A stretch of 64,000 nucleotides of DNA from positions 310,001 to 374,000 of the forward strand of contig NVWV01000001.1 in assembly GCA_002746305.1 (NCBI GenBank), in the 5' to 3' direction. Under the pieces are notes generated by a model. The model was not told where the DNA came from. It did no database searches and was given only the letters and a program-made list of their open reading frames with translations. A program made the position numbers and the translations under genes. This DNA is from Bacteroidota bacterium (lineage in GTDB: Bacteria > Bacteroidota > Bacteroidia > NS11-12g > UBA9320). Positions 8,759-17,438 of this stretch are shown one piece after another (position 1 is the first letter of the stretch; each line of letters starts with the position of its first letter).

Positions 8759-9268
8759 ATGACAAAAGAGAATACCTGGAAGGTCGTATATATTGCCAGT
8801 AGGCAAGAGAAGAAAGTGGCATTACAGTTGCAGAGAGAAGAAATAGACCACTTTTTACCATTGTATAAAAAGCTAAGTCAGTGGAGTGATAGAAAGAAAT
8901 GGGTAGATACTCCTCTTTTTAATGGATATTTATTTGTACGACCAACCGATTTGCAAAGAGATAAGATTCTAGAGCTCAATGGTGTAGTAGCTTATGTTCG
9001 TTATAATAAAGATGATGCTCAGGTTCAAGACAAAGAGATTGAAATTATTAAGACGGTTCTTTCTTCTGGGTACTCTTTGGAGACTATTAGTAAACCAGAT
9101 GATTTTGAAGTTGGTGAACAGGTTTTAGTTACCGAAGGTCCTTTGAAAGGTCAAAAAGTAGATATAATAAGACAAAACAATGAGAAGCATTTTCTAGTTA
9201 GTTTTGACACGCTAGGACAAAGTATAAAAATTGAGCTACCATATCAAATTTTTAAGAAACGAAATTGA
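8759..9268 (+). CDS. UpxY-like NusG-family transcription antiterminator
   Basis: This 169-aa NusG paralogue has an N-terminal NGN domain (KVVYIASRQEKKVALQL, PLFNGYLFVRP) and a C-terminal KOW motif (VGEQVLVTEGPLKGQKVDII). In Bacteroides, UpxY proteins encoded at the head of capsule operons stop premature termination in the untranslated leader and let RNA polymerase cross the long operon. RfaH plays a similar role in enterobacteria. The ATG at 8759 is chosen over an upstream TTG at 8732, because that extension would be encoded by the terminator hairpin itself. Its place at the start of a run of about 50 co-directional glycan genes matches this role. Confidence 0.9.
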   Translation: MTKENTWKVVYIASRQEKKVALQLQREEIDHFLPLYKKLSQWSDRKKWVDTPLFNGYLFVRPTDLQRDKILELNGVVAYVRYNKDDAQVQDKEIEIIKTVLSSGYSLETISKPDDFEVGEQVLVTEGPLKGQKVDIIRQNNEKHFLVSFDTLGQSIKIELPYQIFKKRN

Positions 9269-9349
9269 GTAGTTCTTGTGGGTATTTATTGAATAAAATT
9301 GGTTAGGTAACCGAGGTATTTTCAATATTTTCGGCCGATAATTAATCTA
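9269..9349 (+). promoter_or_regulatory. Leader of the polysaccharide operon with a candidate antitermination hairpin
   Basis: In this 81-base spacer, CCGAGGTATT (9311-9320) can pair with the strand ending at TTTTCGG (9334) around a UUC loop, giving about 10 bp with two G-U pairs and one bulged U. A short inverted repeat, GGTTA-GG-TAACC, lies at 9301-9312, and the palindrome TCGGCCGA overlaps the stem at 9331-9338. By analogy with RfaH and UpxY leaders, this could be the site where the antiterminator loads. The structure was found by eye and its function is inferred. Confidence 0.3.
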
Positions 9350-10612
9350 TTGAATTTATTAGATCAAAAAATAGCTGTTGTTGGCCTCGGATATGTCGGG
9401 CTTCCATTGGCCGTAGAGTTTGGAAAGCTCTATGACACTACAGGTTTTGACATCAGTCAAGGTAGAATAGATGAGCTCGAAAGAGGAGAAGATTCTACTT
9501 TAGAAGTTGAACCTGAAAACCTTAAATCCTCGACTCATTTGTCATTTTCAATGCAGCTTGAGGATATTAAAGATTGTACAATCTACATTGTTACAGTACC
9601 AACTCCAATTGATAAGAACAAAAGACCCGATTTGACACCCTTGGAAAAATCAAGTCAGTCGATCAGTAAGGTCCTAAAAAAAGGAGATATTGTGATTTAT
9701 GAGTCAACAGTCTTTCCAGGTTGTACAGAAGAAGTTTGTGTGCCTATACTTGAAGAAGGCAGTGGATTGAAATTCAACCAAGATTTTTATTGTGGATATT
9801 CCCCAGAGAGAATCAATCCAGGAGACAAGGTTCATACAGTTACTAAAATTAAGAAAGTTACAAGTGGTTCTACACCAGAAATTGCAGAGGTAGTGGATCA
9901 ATTGTACAAATCCGTAATTACAGCAGGTACGTACAAGGCATCTTCGCTTAAAGTTGCTGAAGCTGCTAAGGTGATAGAAAACTGTCAGCGGGATATCAAT
10001 ATTGCATTTATTAATGAGTTATCGCTGATTTTTGATAAACTGGGAATAGACACTCTTTCCGTGTTAGAAGCGGCAGGAACAAAATGGAATTTTCTTCCTT
10101 TTAGACCGGGATTGGTCGGAGGGCATTGTATAGGCGTAGACCCATATTACCTTACGTATAAAGCTCAAGAAGTCGGTTATAATCCTCAAGTAATATTGTC
10201 TGGAAGACGGATAAATGATGCTATGGGTGCACACGTCGCCAGTAAGGTGACAAAGCTTATGATTGATAAAGATTTAGCTATCAAAGGTTCTAAAGCACTA
10301 ATGTTAGGTATTACATTTAAGGAAAATTGTCCAGATATCAGAAACTCAAAAGCAATAGATGTTTATCATGAATTGAGTGATTTTGGTTTGGATGTAGATG
10401 TATACGACCCATGGGCAAATGCAGAAGAAGTGAAAAATGAATATGGTTTAGATCTTTTAACTGAATTGGGTTCTGGTTATTCGTCTATAATATTAGCAGT
10501 TTCTCATACGGAATTTGAATCCATAGAGTTGCATAAAATAAAGGCAAAAAATTCTGTGATTTTTGATATAAAGTCATTTTTTGACCCATCATTAGTAGAT
10601 GCAAGACTCTAA
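9350..10612 (+). CDS. UDP-N-acetylhexosamine 6-dehydrogenase, TviB/WbpO-like
   Basis: This 420-aa nucleotide-sugar dehydrogenase oxidises C6 of a UDP-HexNAc to the uronic acid in two NAD-dependent steps. It shows the Rossmann motif VVGLGYVGLPLAVEFGK, YESTVFPGCTEE, the central EAAKVIENCQRDINIAFINE helix, and the catalytic Cys in GGHCIGVDPYYL. The stretch DSTLEVEPENLK resembles TviB/WbpO (Vi antigen and O6-type enzymes) rather than UDP-glucose dehydrogenase. The likely product is UDP-GlcNAcA or UDP-GalNAcA, which the WbpB- and WbpE-like enzymes downstream could use. Translation starts at a TTG. The stop overlaps the next ATG by one base. Confidence 0.9.
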   Translation: MNLLDQKIAVVGLGYVGLPLAVEFGKLYDTTGFDISQGRIDELERGEDSTLEVEPENLKSSTHLSFSMQLEDIKDCTIYIVTVPTPIDKNKRPDLTPLEKSSQSISKVLKKGDIVIYESTVFPGCTEEVCVPILEEGSGLKFNQDFYCGYSPERINPGDKVHTVTKIKKVTSGSTPEIAEVVDQLYKSVITAGTYKASSLKVAEAAKVIENCQRDINIAFINELSLIFDKLGIDTLSVLEAAGTKWNFLPFRPGLVGGHCIGVDPYYLTYKAQEVGYNPQVILSGRRINDAMGAHVASKVTKLMIDKDLAIKGSKALMLGITFKENCPDIRNSKAIDVYHELSDFGLDVDVYDPWANAEEVKNEYGLDLLTELGSGYSSIILAVSHTEFESIELHKIKAKNSVIFDIKSFFDPSLVDARL

Positions 10613-11658
10613 TGCAGAAGGTCCTAGTAACAGGTAATGCAGGATTTATAGGTCATCATTTAGCAATGTTGCTATTGGGACTTAATTACAAAGTAATAGG
10701 TCTTGATATTATCAATGATTACTATGATGTTGATTTAAAGAAAAAACGCCTTGAGATTCAAGGAATTAATGTTGAGGACATTGAGTATGGGAAATACTTA
10801 AATGGAAAAGTAGACTTCATACAGCTGAAATTAGAAGATGCAGATGGTATTCTTAAACTGTTTAAAGAACAACAGTTTGACTATGTAGTCAATCTTGCAG
10901 CTCAGGCAGGAGTGAGGTACTCTATTGAGAATCCAAGAATATACATGGACAGCAATGTCTATGGCTTTTTTAATATACTGGAAGCCTGCAGAGCATATCC
11001 TGTAAAACACTTGGTATATGCATCTTCGAGTTCTGTATATGGGTTAAATGAAGACTTGCCGTTTAAGACTACGTCATGTACAGACCACCCGATGGCACTG
11101 TATGGTGCTACAAAGAAAACAAATGAGATTATGGCTCATTCGTATTCTCATTTATATGGAATACCTACAACGGGTTTAAGATTCTTTACAGTATATGGAC
11201 CATGGGGAAGACCCGATATGGCACTATTCCTGTTTGCAGATGCAATCCTAAAGGACCGTACAATTGATATTTTTGGAGAAGGCAAAATGACTAGAGATTT
11301 TACCTATGTCGGTGATATTGCCAAAGTTATTTCTCTAGTGCTTGAAAAAGCACCAAAACGAAATACAGATTTTGACCCTAAAAACCCTACCCCGGATAAA
11401 AGCAGTGCACCATATGGTCTCTATAATATAGGGAACAATAGTCCGATTGGATTGATGGATTATATTAAAGCTTTAGAGGTTGCTCTTGGGAAGGAGTCGA
11501 AGAAAAATTACCTAGGAATGCAACCTGGGGATGTCAAGTCTACCTCTGCGGATATAGATTCATTAAGTGAATTTGTGGGCTATCGGCCTCAAGTAAGTAT
11601 TCAAGAAGGAGTAAATAATTTCATTGATTGGTTTAAAGAGTATTATAAAATTGAGTAG
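10612..11658 (+). CDS. NAD-dependent UDP-uronate 4-epimerase, CapI/GAE-like
   Basis: This 348-aa extended short-chain dehydrogenase has TGNAGFIGHHLA for NAD binding, AAQAGVRYSIENP, ASSSSVYG and the catalytic YGATK. FFTVYGPWGRPDMALFLF is characteristic of CapI-type UDP-glucuronate 4-epimerases, which convert UDP-GlcA to UDP-GalA. Next to a TviB-like dehydrogenase it may act on the N-acetylated uronate instead. It overlaps the dehydrogenase stop by one base, so the two are probably translationally coupled. A small hairpin spans its stop codon. Confidence 0.88.
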   Translation: MQKVLVTGNAGFIGHHLAMLLLGLNYKVIGLDIINDYYDVDLKKKRLEIQGINVEDIEYGKYLNGKVDFIQLKLEDADGILKLFKEQQFDYVVNLAAQAGVRYSIENPRIYMDSNVYGFFNILEACRAYPVKHLVYASSSSVYGLNEDLPFKTTSCTDHPMALYGATKKTNEIMAHSYSHLYGIPTTGLRFFTVYGPWGRPDMALFLFADAILKDRTIDIFGEGKMTRDFTYVGDIAKVISLVLEKAPKRNTDFDPKNPTPDKSSAPYGLYNIGNNSPIGLMDYIKALEVALGKESKKNYLGMQPGDVKSTSADIDSLSEFVGYRPQVSIQEGVNNFIDWFKEYYKIE

Positions 11659-11672
11659 TTTTGCTACTCAAT
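11650..11672 (+). promoter_or_regulatory. Intercistronic hairpin spanning a stop codon
   Basis: TTGAGTAG (11651-11658) and CTACTCAA (11664-11671) form a perfect 8-bp stem, extendable to 9 bp, with a TTTTG loop. The arm includes the TAG stop of the epimerase gene. No T-run follows, so it is more likely an RNA-stability or translational element than a terminator. It lies 7 bases before the next start codon. Confidence 0.45.
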
Positions 11673-11679
11673 AAGTGCT

Positions 11680-12210
11680 ATGATTGAGACGCTGATATCA
11701 TCAAAAACCCGTGTAAAGCTACTTTTAAAGTTCTTTTTAAATAGTAGTAATAGCTCTTATTTAAGAGGCTTAGAAGCGGAATTTGGAGAATCTTCTAATG
11801 CAATAAGACTTGAACTCAATAAGCTAGAAAAGGCAGGATTACTAGATTCTAATGTTAAGGGAAATAAAAAATATTTTCAAGCAAACACTAAGCATCCGCT
11901 TTTTAATGATATCAATAGTATTTTACTAAAATTCACTGGTCTAGATAAGATAATAGAGAAGGTCGTTCGAAATTTGGGTGATTTAGATCAAGCATATGTG
12001 GTTGGCAGTTTGGCAAAAGGACTTGCTAGTGAAGTTATTGATTTAGTCTTTGTAGGGGATATTGATAAGGCTTATTTATTTGAATTAATACAAAAGGTTG
12101 AGGAAAAGCTTGACAAAAAAATAAAATACTTGTGCTATACGCCAGCTGAATTTTCAGAGGGACATATCAGCACAACACAAAGTGATTACTTGCTTCTTTG
12201 GAGTAAATAA
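11680..12210 (+). CDS. Winged-helix protein with a degenerate nucleotidyltransferase-like domain
   Basis: This 176-aa protein has an N-terminal winged-helix region (about residues 1-70: SSKTRVKLLLKFFLN, SSNAIRLELNKLEKAGLL) resembling ArsR-type DNA-binding domains. Its C-terminal domain resembles minimal nucleotidyltransferases. The MNT signature GS...SDIDL reads here as GSLAKGLASEVIDL: Gly109, Ser110 and Asp121 are kept, but the first metal-binding Asp is Val119. Catalysis is therefore doubtful. As the only apparent DNA-binding protein inside the locus other than the antiterminator, it may regulate it. The function is not established. Confidence 0.7.
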   Translation: MIETLISSKTRVKLLLKFFLNSSNSSYLRGLEAEFGESSNAIRLELNKLEKAGLLDSNVKGNKKYFQANTKHPLFNDINSILLKFTGLDKIIEKVVRNLGDLDQAYVVGSLAKGLASEVIDLVFVGDIDKAYLFELIQKVEEKLDKKIKYLCYTPAEFSEGHISTTQSDYLLLWSK

Positions 12211-12285
12211 TCACTTTACATAAGAAAATTGCTAATCAGTACATGGGACTGAGGTGGCGAAGCTGTATCTAATTAGAACTAAGAA

Positions 12286-13392
12286 TTGACAATAAAACCT
12301 AAATATGATTTCCTCATTGTAGGTGCTGGTCTGTACGGTTCCGTTTTTGCACATGAGGCAACCAAAGCAGGTAAAAAATGCTTAGTGATTGATAAAAGGG
12401 AGCATTTGGGAGGAAATGTATATTGTAAAAATATCGAGGGGATAAATGTTCATCAATATGGGCCACATATTTTTCATACAAATGATAAAAAAATATGGGA
12501 TTATGTAAACTCATTTGTTGACTTCAATCGTTTTACAAATAGCCCTTTAGTCAAGTACAAAGAAGAAACATATAATTTGCCATTCAATATGAATACCTTT
12601 AAGCAAATGTGGGGAGTTGATACTCCTGCTGAGGCTGAAAGTATTATTAATGACCAAACTAGTAGTGTGACTGTAAAACCTAGAAATCTAGAGGAATTTG
12701 CTCTTTCACAAGTAGGAACGGATATTTATGAAAAACTAATTAAGGGATATACCACAAAACAATGGGGAAGGTCTTGCTCAGATTTACCTGTTTCCATTAT
12801 TAACAGAATCCCTATTCGATATACTTACAACAATAATTACTACGATGATACGTATCAAGGTATACCCATTGGAGGTTATAACAAACTCATAGATGGTTTA
12901 TTGGATGGAGTAGAAACAGAGCTGTCTGTAGACTATTTTAATGTTAAAACGGATGAAAAATATTCGGCATCTACAATTGTATATACAGGAAAGATTGATC
13001 AATACTTTTCGTATAAATATGGTAGGCTAGATTATCGAACTGTTAGTTTTGAGCATCAGGTTTTGGATATTCCCAATTTTCAAGGCAATGCAATTGTAAA
13101 TTATGCCGATAAAGAGATTCCTTTTACGAGAATAATTGAGCACAAACATTTTGAGTTTGGTACACAACCAAAGACTGTCATAAGTAAAGAATTTCCCAAA
13201 GAAGCGTCTGATAATGACGAACCTCACTATCCGATTAATGACAAGAAGAATAACGACCGTTATCTTTTGTATAAGGACCTTTCGGAAGATGAGAATAATG
13301 TGATTTTCGGTGGTAGACTTGCTGAATACAAGTACTACGATATGCACCAAGTGATAGCCTCTTCACTTAAAACAGTAAAGAAATTAATATAA
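12286..13392 (+). CDS. glf: UDP-galactopyranose mutase
   Basis: This 368-aa FAD enzyme interconverts UDP-galactopyranose and UDP-galactofuranose, so the polymer may contain galactofuranose. It shows the dinucleotide fold FLIVGAGLYGSVFAHEA, the Glf hallmark HLGGNVY, HQYGPHIFHTND, YNLPFNMNTFKQMWGV and GYTTKQWG near the active site. The length is normal. No ATG fits, and the frame begins with TTG at 12286 directly before the FAD fold. A 75-base gap precedes it, in which no gene or clear signal was seen. The stop overlaps the next start by one base. Confidence 0.95.
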   Translation: MTIKPKYDFLIVGAGLYGSVFAHEATKAGKKCLVIDKREHLGGNVYCKNIEGINVHQYGPHIFHTNDKKIWDYVNSFVDFNRFTNSPLVKYKEETYNLPFNMNTFKQMWGVDTPAEAESIINDQTSSVTVKPRNLEEFALSQVGTDIYEKLIKGYTTKQWGRSCSDLPVSIINRIPIRYTYNNNYYDDTYQGIPIGGYNKLIDGLLDGVETELSVDYFNVKTDEKYSASTIVYTGKIDQYFSYKYGRLDYRTVSFEHQVLDIPNFQGNAIVNYADKEIPFTRIIEHKHFEFGTQPKTVISKEFPKEASDNDEPHYPINDKKNNDRYLLYKDLSEDENNVIFGGRLAEYKYYDMHQVIASSLKTVKKLI

Positions 13393-13643
13393 TGGGTTTA
13401 AAGTCTGCCAATAAACGTCACATTGCCAAAACGCTAACATGGAGAGTAATTGCTACAACTACAACGTTTATTTTGAGTTATCTTTTTTTTAGAGATGACG
13501 CTCATGCCATTCAAAAGGCAAGTGGCGTAGCAGGAACAGAGTTCTTTTTAAAGATGTTTTTATACTACGGTCATGAGAGGCTATGGTACAAAACAAAATT
13601 TGGGATAGAAAAAAGAGATAAATCAGATGAGCAATCTGTATAA
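13392..13643 (+). CDS. Small DUF2061 membrane protein
   Basis: This 83-aa protein matches the DUF2061 pattern: KRHIAKTLTWRVIATTTTFIL, a helix around LSYLF, and a second amphipathic helix ending in YYGHERLWYK. DUF2061 proteins are commonly encoded beside, or fused to, sulfate-activation genes, as here where cysC follows. Their function is unknown; membrane-associated support of sulfate or PAPS metabolism is only a context inference. It overlaps glf by 1 base and cysC by 17 bases. Confidence 0.85.
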   Translation: MGLKSANKRHIAKTLTWRVIATTTTFILSYLFFRDDAHAIQKASGVAGTEFFLKMFLYYGHERLWYKTKFGIEKRDKSDEQSV

Positions 13644-14211
13644 ACAGGATACCCAAGTCAATAGGAATCAGAGAAACCAGTTGCATGGTCATAACTCTTT
13701 TGTAGTTTGGTTTACCGGACTTTCTGGTTCAGGTAAGTCCACAATAGCTGCAACTTTACAAGTCAAGTTATATGATATGAAAATCAACACATATATGCTT
13801 GATGGGGATAATATCAGATTAGGGCTGAATAGTGATTTGGATTTTTCTGAGACGGGTAGGAAAGAAAACATTAGGAGGATTGCGGAAGTGGCTAAGTTAT
13901 TTACTGATGCGGGTTCTGTAACATTATGTTCGTTTATTTCACCCTATATAGAAGAAAGGGAAAAGGCTAAATCAATAGTTAGTCCAGAAAATTTTCTAGA
14001 AGTTTATGTCAAATGTAATTTGGAAGAATGTGAGAAACGAGACGTCAAGGGACTTTATGAAAGAGCCAGAAAAGGAGAAATAAAAAATTTCACAGGGATT
14101 GATTCTCCATATGAGGAGCCTGAAAACCCCGATATAGAAATAGATACAGCTGACCTTTCAGTTGAAGAAAGTGTGGAGTTGATTTTAAATAAAATTAAAA
14201 GTAGATTGTAA
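13627..14211 (+). CDS. cysC: Adenylylsulfate (APS) kinase
   Basis: This 194-aa kinase phosphorylates APS at the 3' position to make PAPS, the universal sulfuryl donor. It shows P-loop GLSGSGKST, LDGDNIRLGLN, FSETGRKENIRRIAEVAKLF, the lid region SFISPY and the C-terminal RARKGEIKNFTGIDSPYE. Domain length is complete and stand-alone. It is followed directly by cysD and cysN, forming a compact PAPS-synthesis cassette inside a glycan locus, which points to polymer sulfation rather than sulfur assimilation. Confidence 0.97.
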   Translation: MSNLYKQDTQVNRNQRNQLHGHNSFVVWFTGLSGSGKSTIAATLQVKLYDMKINTYMLDGDNIRLGLNSDLDFSETGRKENIRRIAEVAKLFTDAGSVTLCSFISPYIEEREKAKSIVSPENFLEVYVKCNLEECEKRDVKGLYERARKGEIKNFTGIDSPYEEPENPDIEIDTADLSVEESVELILNKIKSRL

Positions 14212-15114
14212 ATGAGTAATTCATTATCACACTTAAAAGAGCTTGAAGCCGAAAGTATCTTCATAATTAGAGAGACTTTTGCTCAGTTTAATAAACCTGC
14301 TATCCTATTTTCAGGAGGTAAGGACTCAATAGTTCTAACTCATCTAGCTAAAAAGGCATTTTGGCCAGCTAAGATTCCATTTCCACTGGTACATGTAGAT
14401 ACGGGACATAATTTTCCAGAGACTATTGCCTTTCGAGATAAGCTGGTAGAGGAGTTTGGTGTAAACTTGGTTGTCGGATCTGTACAGAAGTCTATTGACG
14501 ATGGTAAAGTAGCTGAAGAAGTTGGAATAAATGCAACTAGAAATAGATTGCAGATCACTACTTTATTAGATACAATAGAAGAAAATCAGTACGACGCCTG
14601 TATGGGTGGTGCAAGAAGAGATGAGGAGAAGGCTAGAGCCAAAGAACGGTTCTTTTCTCATCGAGATGAATTTGGGCAATGGGATCCGAAAAATCAAAGA
14701 CCCGAGCTTTGGAATCTCTTTAATGGGTTAAAACACTTTGGAGAAAATTTTAGAATATTTCCAATCAGTAATTGGACAGAAATGGATATCTGGCAATATA
14801 TATTGCTTGAAAAAATCGAAATACCTCAGCTGTATTTTTCTCATAAAAGAAGATGCTATGTTCGAAATGGGACCATTATATCAGAGAATGGTTTTCAGGA
14901 ACTGAAGGAGAATGAAGAAGTGAAGGAAATGCAAATTCGTTTTAGAACGTTGGGAGATATTACCATAACAGGTGCTGTAGAAAGTGATGCGGATACTTTA
15001 GAAAAAATAATAGGGGAAGTTGCTACTGCAAGGAATACTGAACGTGGAGGACGAGCAGATGATCAACGTTCGGAGACTGCAATGGAAGATCGTAAAAAAG
15101 AAGGATATTTCTAA
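14212..15114 (+). CDS. cysD: Sulfate adenylyltransferase subunit 2
   Basis: This 300-aa ATP sulfurylase small subunit forms APS from sulfate and ATP together with CysN. The PP-loop motif FSGGKDSIVLTHLAKKAF is near residue 32, followed by PLVHVDTGHNFPE, MGGARRDEEKARAKER, and the C-terminal RSETAMEDRKKEGYF typical of CysD. Its start abuts the cysC stop. The cysN start lies one base after its stop. Confidence 0.97.
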   Translation: MSNSLSHLKELEAESIFIIRETFAQFNKPAILFSGGKDSIVLTHLAKKAFWPAKIPFPLVHVDTGHNFPETIAFRDKLVEEFGVNLVVGSVQKSIDDGKVAEEVGINATRNRLQITTLLDTIEENQYDACMGGARRDEEKARAKERFFSHRDEFGQWDPKNQRPELWNLFNGLKHFGENFRIFPISNWTEMDIWQYILLEKIEIPQLYFSHKRRCYVRNGTIISENGFQELKENEEVKEMQIRFRTLGDITITGAVESDADTLEKIIGEVATARNTERGGRADDQRSETAMEDRKKEGYF

Positions 15115-15115
15115 T

Positions 15116-16381
15116 ATGAAAGACAAGAATTACTTGGATAGAGACTTGCTGAGATTTACAACAGCGGGTAGTGTAGACGATGGAAAGAGTACCCTAATTG
15201 GAAGATTACTATATGATTCTAAAAGCATATTCGAAGATCAACTTGCTTCCGTAGAAGCTACAAGCAAGAAAAAGGGTTTGTCACACATTGATTTCTCTTT
15301 ATTAACTGATGGCCTTAAGGATGAGAGAGAACAGGGCATTACTATTGATGTGGCTTACAGGTATTTTTCTACTCCCAAAAGAAAATTTATAATAGCAGAT
15401 ACACCTGGTCATATTCAGTATACTAGGAATATGATAACAGGTGCATCTACAGCCAATCTAGCTTTAATATTAATTGACGCCCGTAAAGGAGTAATTGAGC
15501 AAACTAAGAGACATTCATTTATAGCATCACTACTTCAGATTAAACATATTGTAGTGTGTGTCAACAAAATGGACTTGGTTGAATACAGTCAGTCAAGATT
15601 TGATGAGATTGTGGATGAATATGAAGATTTTGCAGCTAAACTAGAAGTAGAAGATATTCGATTCATTCCCATCTCTGCATTACACGGTGATAATGTGGTG
15701 GATAGAAGCAAGAATCTAAACTGGTATCAGGGGTCTACACTTCTTCATACTTTGGAGAATATTCACATTGGGAGTGACAGAAATATGAAAGACTGCAGAT
15801 TTCCTGTACAAACAGTTATTCGTCCTCACAGTGATGAGTATCATGATTTTAGAGGATATGCAGGTAGAGTAGAAAGTGGCATTTTTAAAGTAGGAGATGA
15901 AGTTACCATATTACCAAGTGGTTTTAATAGTAAAATTGCCAAGATAATAGACAACGAAAAAGAGGTTCAATCTTGTTTCCCTCCAATGAGTGTTGTAGTG
16001 ACCTTAGAAGATGATATTGATCTAAGTAGAGGAGATATGATAGTAAGACCTAACAATCAAGCTAGGGCCTCTCAAGATATAGATTTTATGATGTGTTGGA
16101 TGGGCAACGAAGCCTTTGATCCGCAGAAAAAATACACAGTACTGCATACTACGAATAAAGTAAGATGTGTGATTAGAGAAGTCCTATACAAAGTTGATAT
16201 CAATACGCTTCATAGGCAGGAAGAAGACAAGCTCATTGCAATGAATGATATTGCAAGAGTGAAAATTAGGACTACCAAACCTTTACTTATCGATTCCTAT
16301 ACTCAAAATAGAGCTACAGGATCTTTAATTCTAGTAGACGAAGCAACGAATAATACAGTGGCAGCTGGCATGATAATTTAA
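15116..16381 (+). CDS. cysN: Sulfate adenylyltransferase subunit 1 (GTPase)
   Basis: This 421-aa EF-Tu-like GTPase couples GTP hydrolysis to APS formation by CysD. It shows G1 GSVDDGKST, the switch-I region ITIDVAYRYF, G3 DTPGH and G4 NKMD, followed by beta-barrel domains 2 and 3. The ATG at 15116 is chosen over an in-frame upstream start at 15020, because that extension would run deep inside cysD and MKDKNYLDRDLLRFTTAGS fits the family N-terminus. There is no fused CysC domain, consistent with the separate cysC upstream. Confidence 0.97.
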   Translation: MKDKNYLDRDLLRFTTAGSVDDGKSTLIGRLLYDSKSIFEDQLASVEATSKKKGLSHIDFSLLTDGLKDEREQGITIDVAYRYFSTPKRKFIIADTPGHIQYTRNMITGASTANLALILIDARKGVIEQTKRHSFIASLLQIKHIVVCVNKMDLVEYSQSRFDEIVDEYEDFAAKLEVEDIRFIPISALHGDNVVDRSKNLNWYQGSTLLHTLENIHIGSDRNMKDCRFPVQTVIRPHSDEYHDFRGYAGRVESGIFKVGDEVTILPSGFNSKIAKIIDNEKEVQSCFPPMSVVVTLEDDIDLSRGDMIVRPNNQARASQDIDFMMCWMGNEAFDPQKKYTVLHTTNKVRCVIREVLYKVDINTLHRQEEDKLIAMNDIARVKIRTTKPLLIDSYTQNRATGSLILVDEATNNTVAAGMII

Positions 16382-16388
16382 ACGTACA

Positions 16389-17438
16389 ATGAGAAACATT
16401 CTAATAACAGGTGGTGCAGGTTTTATTGGTTCTCACGTAGTGAGACTTTTTGTAAATCAGTTTCCCAATGATAAAATTTATAATCTTGATGCCCTTACCT
16501 ATGCTGGAAATCTAGCAAATCTTACGGATATTGAAAGTGCAAATAACTATACATTTATACGAGCTGATATTCAAGATTTAGATAAACTGAGAGAGATATT
16601 TACATCCAATAATATTACGCATGTAATCCATTTGGCAGCAGAGAGCCATGTAGATAGATCAATCACAGACCCTTTGGCATTTGTAAAGACAAATGTTTTA
16701 GGAACTGCTAACTTACTTCAAGCTGCTAAAGAACAGTGGCAAGAAGACTTCGCTGATAAACTCTTTTATCATGTTTCCACGGATGAGGTTTATGGTTCTT
16801 TAGGGGACACGGGGTTCTTTTATGAAGATACTTCTTATGATCCTAGAAGTCCATATTCAGCAAGTAAAGCGAGTAGTGATCATTTTGTAAGAGCTTATTT
16901 TCATACTTATGGTATGCCAATAGTTATTTCAAATTGTTCAAATAACTATGGACCCAATCATTTTCCGGAAAAGCTGATTCCCTTAATGATTAATAACATT
17001 ATCCAGAGGAAATCTTTGCCTGTTTATGGTAAAGGTCTTAATGTAAGAGACTGGCTATATGTGATTGATCATGCAAGAGCCATTCAATGTATTTTCAGTA
17101 ATGGTAATACAGGTGAAACATATAATATTGGAGGTCATAATGAATGGACTAATATTGATCTTGTTCATCTACTTTGTGATAAAATGGATGAAAAGTTGGG
17201 GCGAGAAGCAGGAGATTCTAGAAAGCTAATAACTTACGTAAAAGATAGAGCGGGTCATGACTTAAGATATGCAATTGATGCTACAAAACTTAAAGATGAA
17301 TTAGGTTGGGAACCAAGCTTACAATTTGAAGAAGGACTAAGCAAAACAATAGATTGGTTTTTGTCAAATGAAGAATGGTTAACCAATGTTACGAGTGGTT
17401 CATATATGAATTACTACAAGGAAATGTACCATAACTAA
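16389..17438 (+). CDS. rfbB: dTDP-glucose 4,6-dehydratase
   Basis: RmlB/RfbB, 349 aa, converts dTDP-glucose into dTDP-4-keto-6-deoxyglucose. It shows NAD motif [48 protein letters not shown] and YSASKASSDHFVRAY with the catalytic Tyr-Lys pair. No rmlC or rmlD is seen in the window, so the product is more likely consumed by an aminotransferase; a WecE-like enzyme at 58356 fits. Its stop overlaps the next start by one base. Confidence 0.95.
   Translation: MRNILITGGAGFIGSHVVRLFVNQFPNDKIYNLDALTYAGNLANLTDIESANNYTFIRADIQDLDKLREIFTSNNITHVIHLAAESHVDRSITDPLAFVKTNVLGTANLLQAAKEQWQEDFADKLFYHVSTDEVYGSLGDTGFFYEDTSYDPRSPYSASKASSDHFVRAYFHTYGMPIVISNCSNNYGPNHFPEKLIPLMINNIIQRKSLPVYGKGLNVRDWLYVIDHARAIQCIFSNGNTGETYNIGGHNEWTNIDLVHLLCDKMDEKLGREAGDSRKLITYVKDRAGHDLRYAIDATKLKDELGWEPSLQFEEGLSKTIDWFLSNEEWLTNVTSGSYMNYYKEMYHN

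Noticed and set aside
13627..16381. Assimilatory sulfate reduction operon
   Set aside because: No PAPS or sulfite reductase genes are present, and the surroundings are glycan genes with sulfotransferases downstream.
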